Shown here piece by piece: positions 57,951 to 64,000 of a stretch of DNA of 64,000 nucleotides. Both the position numbers and the translations under genes were made by a program. The notes under the pieces are model-generated. The model was not told where the DNA came from. It made no database searches and saw nothing but the letters and a program-made list of their open reading frames with translations. This stretch comes from Chrysopilus asiliformis (lineage: Eukaryota > Arthropoda > Insecta > Diptera > Rhagionidae): assembly GCA_964034945.1 (NCBI GenBank), contig OZ035962.1, positions 111,152,734 through 111,216,733 of the forward strand. Reading direction: 5' to 3'. Every line of letters begins with the position of its first letter. Positions within the stretch are counted from its first letter, which is position 1.

Positions 57951-60034
57951 ACAGCGAAATTGTGATTAATTTGAAGAGAGTAAGTTTCGAAGGTCTTAGG
58001 AGACTTTCTAGGGTATTAAGAATTGTTGGAAGTTACGGTGGGAACAGAAGGGAGTTTTGCGTCAAAAAAAAATCTTAGTATTTAAAAAAGAAAACTAAAA
58101 AGGCTGTCAAAACTAACGGTTTCTTTATAAAATGTTGCAACAAATGGGCCACAAATTGTGTCTATGGTTAACATTTTAACTTCTGCGCGCTTCGCATCAA
58201 ACTTTGAATTTTTCTCGTTTACAGTTTCGTTTGGAGTCCGTAAAATTTTTATCAAAATCAGCACAAGCTAATGTGATGCCAATCATGACTCCTTTACCTG
58301 TTTTATGAAATCACGCATACATGGGTCCGGCCAACAAAGGGTTAATAAGCAGGAAAGTACGAACTTTTCAGTCTAGATAGAAAAATACATAATTTTAGAC
58401 AATTTTTCTCGTGATTCCTGGGTTTTTAAATCTCAGAAGATCTTTCTTTTATAGTAGCGACTTTTGTGGCCTCTTAAAATCTAACTGCTTCTTTGTAAGT
58501 GAGTTGTAACTGTATTGCACTCACAAAATGCTTCTTTTCTGTTTTGAAATTGTCAATTCTGTGCTACAGTCCTTTTGCGATCTCAATAAAATCGATATTT
58601 CGTTGCATGTTTCTAGAAAAAAGGTATTGCGTTACATAAATCCATTCGGTGTGCCAAAACCTTGAAAGAACCCGCAGATAATGTCAATTTGACAATAATT
58701 TCGGTCAAATGAAAATTATTTTTCGGACAATCAAAGGTAAACCAACGATTTTTTTAAATCCTTCAGTTTTCTTCTGTTCCTACCCTAAATTCCGGCAGTT
58801 TTTGCGTGCTGATAAATCAAGATTGACTTGAACTCGTGAAATTTGTGAGAAGTTTTCACCAAATCCCATGAAATCAAAGCAATTTCGAACTTGCAATATT
58901 GATTGTCGTATATTAAACAGCTTTTAGTACAGCTAATAAGTAATTTTGTATCTGGAAATGTTTTCAATTCCACAAATAGAGTTTTCTTCCCCCCAGCATA
59001 GTTATAATCTGGTTTGCAATAGAAAAGTAGAACACGTTAAAAAAATATCATTCATTAATCATAATATTATATTCAAACAACAAAAAACATAATTTTTAGC
59101 AACAAAAAAAAATAAAAATAATTTTATATACCTAGAAAACTAGAAAATGTATAACAAAAACGTATTGTTTGTTCTTTGTTTTATATTTTTATTACTATTA
59201 TTATTAGATATAAATATTTAGCTCTTCTATATTTTTTAGATAGTGTTTTTCATTTAATTATAAATATTTTTTTTGTTCTCATTATTGTTTATTATTTTGT
59301 TCAATGGATAGTGTGATGGAATGACCTAAGTATTGATAGCAATTTCCAATAATTATTTTATAAATTGTGGCAGGCATTTAATTGACAGGAATTCGAAACG
59401 ACGAAAGTAAAAATAAATAATAATTCTTTGTGTACTTTTTTTTTTGAAAACTGCTTTAGTGTTTATTTTTGAGCGGCTTTTTTTGCTTTATACAAAAAGA
59501 TTATTATATTATTATATATATTTATATAAAAACAAAATGAAAAAAATATATTTTAGTAATTAGAAAGGATATCATATTTTTCATAATGGTAAAATTAAAT
59601 AAAAAAAAAATACGTAGTAGTGAAAAAAAACAATCATAATCAAGTAATCAATTCTATTTGTTTAGAATATATTTACTTAATAGTGATTTACAAAAAAAAA
59701 ACATGAAATAAAAAAAAATCTTAGACACAAAAATGTGATTTTATACAAAGAAATACAAGGAATATGGATATCATGGTAGAAGTTAATTTTTTCTTTGTAA
59801 CACAAATGTATTGTAAAAAAAATATTTTAAAAAAATTGCAAAATGGTAAAAATTATAAAAATAAATTGTCTATTTGTTATTTAATATTATTTTGATTTAG
59901 TAAATAAAATCTGTTGTTTTCTTTTACTTAATATTAAGCACAATTTTGATCCACAGATCTAACATCTGTTTTTACTTTCTTCTACGGAGTATAACATTTC
60001 GACATTTCGAGCTCTTAATTTTGCCTAAAAACAT

Positions 60035-60950
60035 TTCCCGATCACTCCTGAGTCGATTGGAGTCATATTAAAAAAATGTCGTTCTGTCTGTCAGTCTGTC
60101 TGTCAAACTGTGTACACAATTTCTCAAAAACTAAAGCCTAAACCCCAATTACGCGTTCGTGTGTGCGGCATGATTTTGTTCTGGCATCTAGTAGTTGTCA
60201 CCGCGTCTAAAAGTAGAAACTGAGCCTACTCTACGCGGCACGGACGCGGCAACGCGTCTGAGCAACGCGCAATTATACATTTACTCATTTAAATGCGTAG
60301 TTTTTACCTTCACCGCGTGGGTGCCGCACGCACGGACGCGTAATTGGGGTTTAGGCTTAATAGAGCTAGCGTCATGAAATTTTATAGGCATGTTGGGTCC
60401 TGAAATGGGACGATCCTATCAACTTTTGGTGGAAATCCGTTAACCGGAAGTATCCAAAATGGCGGTTTTTCAAAAATCGCAATTTCGTTTTTCTCGATTT
60501 ACTCCCAAACTACGCGTTTTTTAGTGGCCTTAAGTATGACAAAACTTGGAGAAAATAAAATTTCCCACACTTTTGTCTTTAGCTGTAACTCGATATCTCA
60601 ACCTGTTATCGAGATAAACCGTTATTTAAAAAAAAACAGTTTTTTGCGATTATCTCGAAAACTAACGGGTTTTTGCTGACTGAAAGTATGAAGTGAATTA
60701 ATAAGAATGGCATTCTGCACAATTTTGTTTCTTACCGTTATCCGTTATCTTTTACCGTTATTGAGATATTTTCATTAATATGTAAAAAATCATATTTTTG
60801 CGAATAATTTGCAAACTAACGGTTTTTCGACAAATCATTTAAAAGAGTAGTACATTTTCTACATTTTTGCCATTTACCGCAAATTGATATCTTTTACAGT
60901 TCTCAAGTTATCTCAAATTTTGTACGTTTTTGATATTTTTGAATAAACCA
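60035..60950 (+). repeat. Dispersed repeat R2, longest copy
   Basis: Starts near CGATCACTCCTGAGTCGATT and contains the GTCTGTCAGTCTG run and 'tttctcaaaaac', then after the insert 'catgaaattttataggcatg', 'ccgttaaccggaagta' and several 'ttaccgtta' blocks. Relatives at 8795-9010 and 20700-21570. Confidence 0.7.
60135..60357. mobile_element. Harbinger-like MITE with TAA duplication and known empty site
   Basis: Perfect inverted ends AGCCTAAACCCCAATTACGC and its complement. Flanked by TAA at 60132-60134 and 60358-60360. 223 bp. The related R2 copy near 8850 reads 'aaactaatagaa' without it, so the insertion and the 3-bp duplication are directly visible. The interior is GC-richer than its surroundings, with GCGTCCGTG-type motifs. 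Confidence 0.92.
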
Positions 60951-61678
60951 AGAATTTATTGGGAGGTCGTCTTAGGTTGACAACGCGACAGTGCTCTAGC
61001 GTAAATTGCGCAGGGTCGTAGATTTTGTAGAAGAAAGTTTTGTGTTGACCACAACTGATATTTTTTTTTTGGGAAATCTGGTTGTGAGTTCAAGAACCAT
61101 TGCAAATAGAACTTTTTTTTAATTTTTTTTAGAAAACATTTAAACCCGTTTTTCGCAAAACCGAGTCCTGAAAGTTTTTGATACTTGGATCTTATCAACA
61201 GCATTCGTACATTTTCATTTTACGTAACTTTCTCATACATTAAATTCCAATTAAAGCAAAATGGCGATATGAAAAATGTAGGATACGTAATTTTACAAAA
61301 AAAGCGCCCAACATGATAACCGTGATTGTGATTCGCCTTCATTCGTAATAGCTCCTTTCTTTTTAAGTGAGTTTTTAAACGTAACCTTGTTAAAACATTT
61401 TTTTAGTCTTAACTTTTTAATTTTCAGTATTTTTTATATAATATTCCTATTTAAATGTTCTGATATTCGTAGTTGTAAATTTTACAAAATCTATTTCAAC
61501 CACTTTTTAAATTTAAAAATTAACCAAAAATACCATCAGGCAAGACTTGCGAATTGAAAGCTCTCCACATGCAAAATTGACAGTGGAGAAATTTCGTCAG
61601 TGGTAATTTGGTGCCAATTCTGTTTTGATTTTAGTGGCGAATCTGTTTTTAATACATTTTCTTATTTGTAATATCAAA

Positions 61679-62441
61679 ATGGTGTTCTATTTTACTAGTA
61701 CCGTAATCTCCCCGCCGTTTACACTGTTTATGGGAGCTGATAAACACGAGAGTAAAAACTGCAAATATTTATCTGGTTTTGAGGTTATCCTGATTTTTTT
61801 TTCGATTTCAGATGAGGATTTAATAAAATGGGGCTGGCCGGAGGACGTCTGGTTTCATGTAGACAAATTGTCTTCCGCACACGTTTATCTCAGATTAAAG
61901 CCGGTAAGTGTTGGGCGCAGATTTTAGAAATTGTAGGTGCTTTGTCTTTCCATTTTCAACTTGATTTTTTTGTTTACAGGGACAAACTATCGATGATATT
62001 CCCACGGCCATCATTGACGATGCAGCACAATTGGTCAAAGCCAACTCCATCACCGGCAACAAAATGAATAACGTCGATGTAGTTTACACAATGTGGGATA
62101 ACCTGAAGAAAACTCCCGGCATGGACGTTGGACAAGTAGCATTCCACCGAGACAAGGATGTCCGGAAAATTAGGGTGGAGAAACGGATCAATGAAGTAAT
62201 CAATCGCCTCAATAAAACTAAAAAAGAGGAGCATCCAGATTTCCGTGCGGAGCGGGAAAAGCGGGATGTAGAAGAACGCGAGGATAAAAAGAAAATTCTA
62301 AGGTTACAAAAGGAGAAAGAAAAGGAGGACGAGAAGAAACGGGCAGAGGAGGCTGAGTTAAGAAGTTACACCAGTTTGATGAAAAACGAAAATATGAAAT
62401 CGAATTATGATGATGGTAACGATTCCGATGATTTCATGTAG
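61679..62441 (+). CDS. CCDC25: Coiled-coil domain-containing protein 25
   Basis: Exons 61679-61751, 61812-61903 and 61980-62441 join in frame to 208 residues, the same length as human CCDC25. It begins M-V-F-Y-F-T-S and contains the NFACT-R-type core ([25 protein letters not shown]). A charged coiled coil (R/K/E-rich, residues ~130-185) follows, and it ends in the conserved N-D-S-D-D-F-M. The family is cytoplasmic or nuclear and related to the RNA-binding domain of NEMF; in mammals a membrane form has been reported to sense extracellular-trap DNA. No signal peptide is seen. It is convergent with QTRT1, stop codons about 75 bp apart. Confidence 0.97.
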
Positions 62442-62516
62442 AAGTTCTTTAAAATAATAATACAAAAATGTTGGAAAAAATTCACTGTATTTCTTGAATA
62501 TTTCTAAAGTCATTTA

Positions 62517-64000
62517 CTAGCTCTCCATTTCTATATTAACTGATCTTAAGGTATCTATTATCCATTTTGGAATTTCATCATTCTCAAAGTGATGCCTCAT
62601 GAAATTCTTCACGTAATCGGGAAACTTTTTCAGCTCGATGGCGTTTCTCATTTCTGCCATGAGTCGCAACTGGAAATAAAAACAATTCGTTTTTTTCTTC
62701 AATGAAAATAATCAAATATTTACTTGATAGGCAACGTTATGAATCGATAGTAGACTAGCTGAAACGGGCTGTGAACAGACGTGATGGAGATAGGAGCGCG
62801 TATAAAGTTTACACGTGCTGCAGGTGCAGTTGTCATCGATTGGTCGCATATCCAGTGCGTATTTCTGGTTCTTCAAATTAATCTGACCAGAATGCACCAA
62901 AGCACAACCAAATCTCGCAGTCCGCGTCGGAAATACGCAGTCAAACATGTCTATTCCTAAGGCAACGCAAACTACTAAATCCGCTGCGAATCCCACACCC
63001 ATTAAATAACGTGGCTTATCCTTGGGCAACAGATCCGTGCAAGTGTTCACCGTTTTGCAGAATTCGTCTTTACTTTCTCCTCCACTGGGATTTTAACAAA
63101 ACAGAAATTTAAAGGAATAGATTTTAAGCTTTTTTTTTGCTCAAATACCTCAACCCACCCACAGCATATCCTCGGACGTCTTTCTTTTTCAGTTCAGCCA
63201 CGCAAATTCGTCGCAAATCTTGATCCAAGCCTCCTTGAACTATCGGAAAAATGCTTTGATCGTCTTTTCTCGTGTCTGCTTCTAGACATCTATAAGGGAA
63301 AATAGTTTAGCTTATACAAAAGTGAAGTAAAAAGTGGAAATCTTACCTGTCCAACCATCGGATAGTCCTCTCCATGGCTCCTACTACTCGGGGTCCTGTC
63401 GTTGTCGTTTTCACTACATCATCCAACTGCATCATAATATCAGCTCCGATAATATTCTGAATTTCTATTGAATGCTCTGTCCAAAAATTACAAAAAATAG
63501 AATTGAATTTCCCTAAAATCTACTTATTCTACCTGGACTGAGCATACATTCTTTCGTGTGGTCGTAGGGCGATTTAAATGTAACGCCTGCCTCAACCACT
63601 TCAGATAATTTGGCCAATGAAACCATTTGAAATCCTCCAGAATCTGTTAGAATGCTGTTAAAAGACTGTATTGTAGTAAAACAAGTTCGAATTCAGGTGT
63701 TTTATGCTATACCATCTCGGCCAGCTCATGAATTCGTGCAGACCACCGGCTTTCTTCAAAGTCTCAGTGCCAGGACGCATTCCTAGATGGTATGCGTTTC
63801 CTAGCAAAATCTGGCAATCCAAATTGATCAACTGGCAGGGCAGCAAACCCTTTAATGTTCCCTGAAATGGATATCATTTTAGTATATTTGAAACTATTCG
63901 TAAAAAAACAGAAAATACTTGAGTTCCGACTGGCATAAAAACTGGGGTGTTCACTTCACCATGTCGTAAAGTCATGATTCCAACTCGGGCTTTGGTCACG
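62517..64000 (-). CDS. QTRT1: Queuine tRNA-ribosyltransferase catalytic subunit 1 (partial, 5' end beyond window)
   Basis: Catalytic subunit of eukaryotic tRNA-guanine transglycosylase, which exchanges the wobble G34 of His, Asn, Asp and Tyr tRNAs for queuine, working with QTRT2. Exons visible, in gene order, are 64000-63919 (cut by the window), 63861-63713, 63654-63533, 63476-63347, 63289-63149, 63084-62724 and 62669-62517. All joins keep frame. Key features are [17 protein letters not shown], the substrate-binding [20 protein letters not shown] and [12 protein letters not shown] (nucleophile Asp region). The zinc site is C-x-C-x2-C with the later His. For exon 63654-63533 the acceptor nearest the conserved L-T-D-S was used, because an acceptor 11 nt upstream would hit a stop. 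Missing are about the first 20-25 residues. Confidence 0.97.

Larger units (their letters stand above)
57951..61678. other. Intergenic: RhoGAP 3' UTR/flank, very AT-rich DNA, dispersed repeat
   Basis: 58-59.9 kb is probably RhoGAP 3' UTR and flank, with AT over 75% by eye from 59,050 to 59,930 and many AATAAA motifs. 60035-60950 is repeat R2 carrying an inserted element. CCDC25's promoter must lie in the last few hundred bases. No coding exon seen. Confidence 0.6.

Noticed and set aside
59050..59930. Very AT-rich stretch as a possible origin or satellite
   Set aside because: No periodic unit is visible. It is better explained as 3' UTR and flank of the RhoGAP gene.

Overview
The window is nuclear DNA from an insect, most likely a nematoceran (midge- or gnat-like) fly. 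The evidence is AT-rich DNA, short GT-AG introns (often 50-70 bp) beside a few kilobase-scale ones, insect-type orthologues and a heavy load of small inverted-repeat elements. The organism is inferred; no species marker is visible. I rebuilt the exon chains by hand, and every join keeps reading frame.

Layout. 1-4.3 kb is a rearranged region. It holds a second copy of the 3' end of the beta'-COP gene, which is joined in frame to a Myb/SANT-like exon, and an ornithine-decarboxylase pseudogene carrying an inserted element and a stop codon. 4.3-8.0 kb is the intact coatomer subunit beta' gene (COPB2, minus, 8 coding exons). 10.9-30.8 kb is one SCAF4/SCAF8-type gene (minus, 9 coding exons) whose introns hold most of the mobile elements. 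31.3-33.0 kb is an intronless F-box/leucine-rich-repeat gene (minus) with an acidic tandem-repeat tail. 33.5-36.1 kb is a galectin gene (plus, 7 exons) with an unusual proline-rich and hydrophobic tail. 39.2-46.6 kb is the mitochondrial dynamin OPA1 (minus, 21 exons). 46.6-53.5 kb is gene-poor and contains a three-level nest of DNA transposons. 53.5-58.0 kb is an intronless PDZ-PH-RhoGAP gene of the ARHGAP21/23 (RhoGAP19D) type. 61.7-62.4 kb is CCDC25 (plus, 3 exons), convergent with QTRT1 (minus, 62.5 kb to beyond the window end).

The genes are ordinary housekeeping or signalling genes and do not form a shared pathway: COPI traffic, Pol II CTD-linked RNA processing, ubiquitin-ligase adaptor, lectin, mitochondrial fusion, Rho signalling, and tRNA queuosine synthesis. 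The unusual content lies between and inside them. Main points are the in-frame chimaera of a Myb-like exon with the beta'-COP tail, the disrupted ODC copy whose frame is restored by removing one element, nested elements with readable target-site duplications, and a pattern of very small first coding exons. I found no convincing tRNA, rRNA, CRISPR array or virus-like gene.
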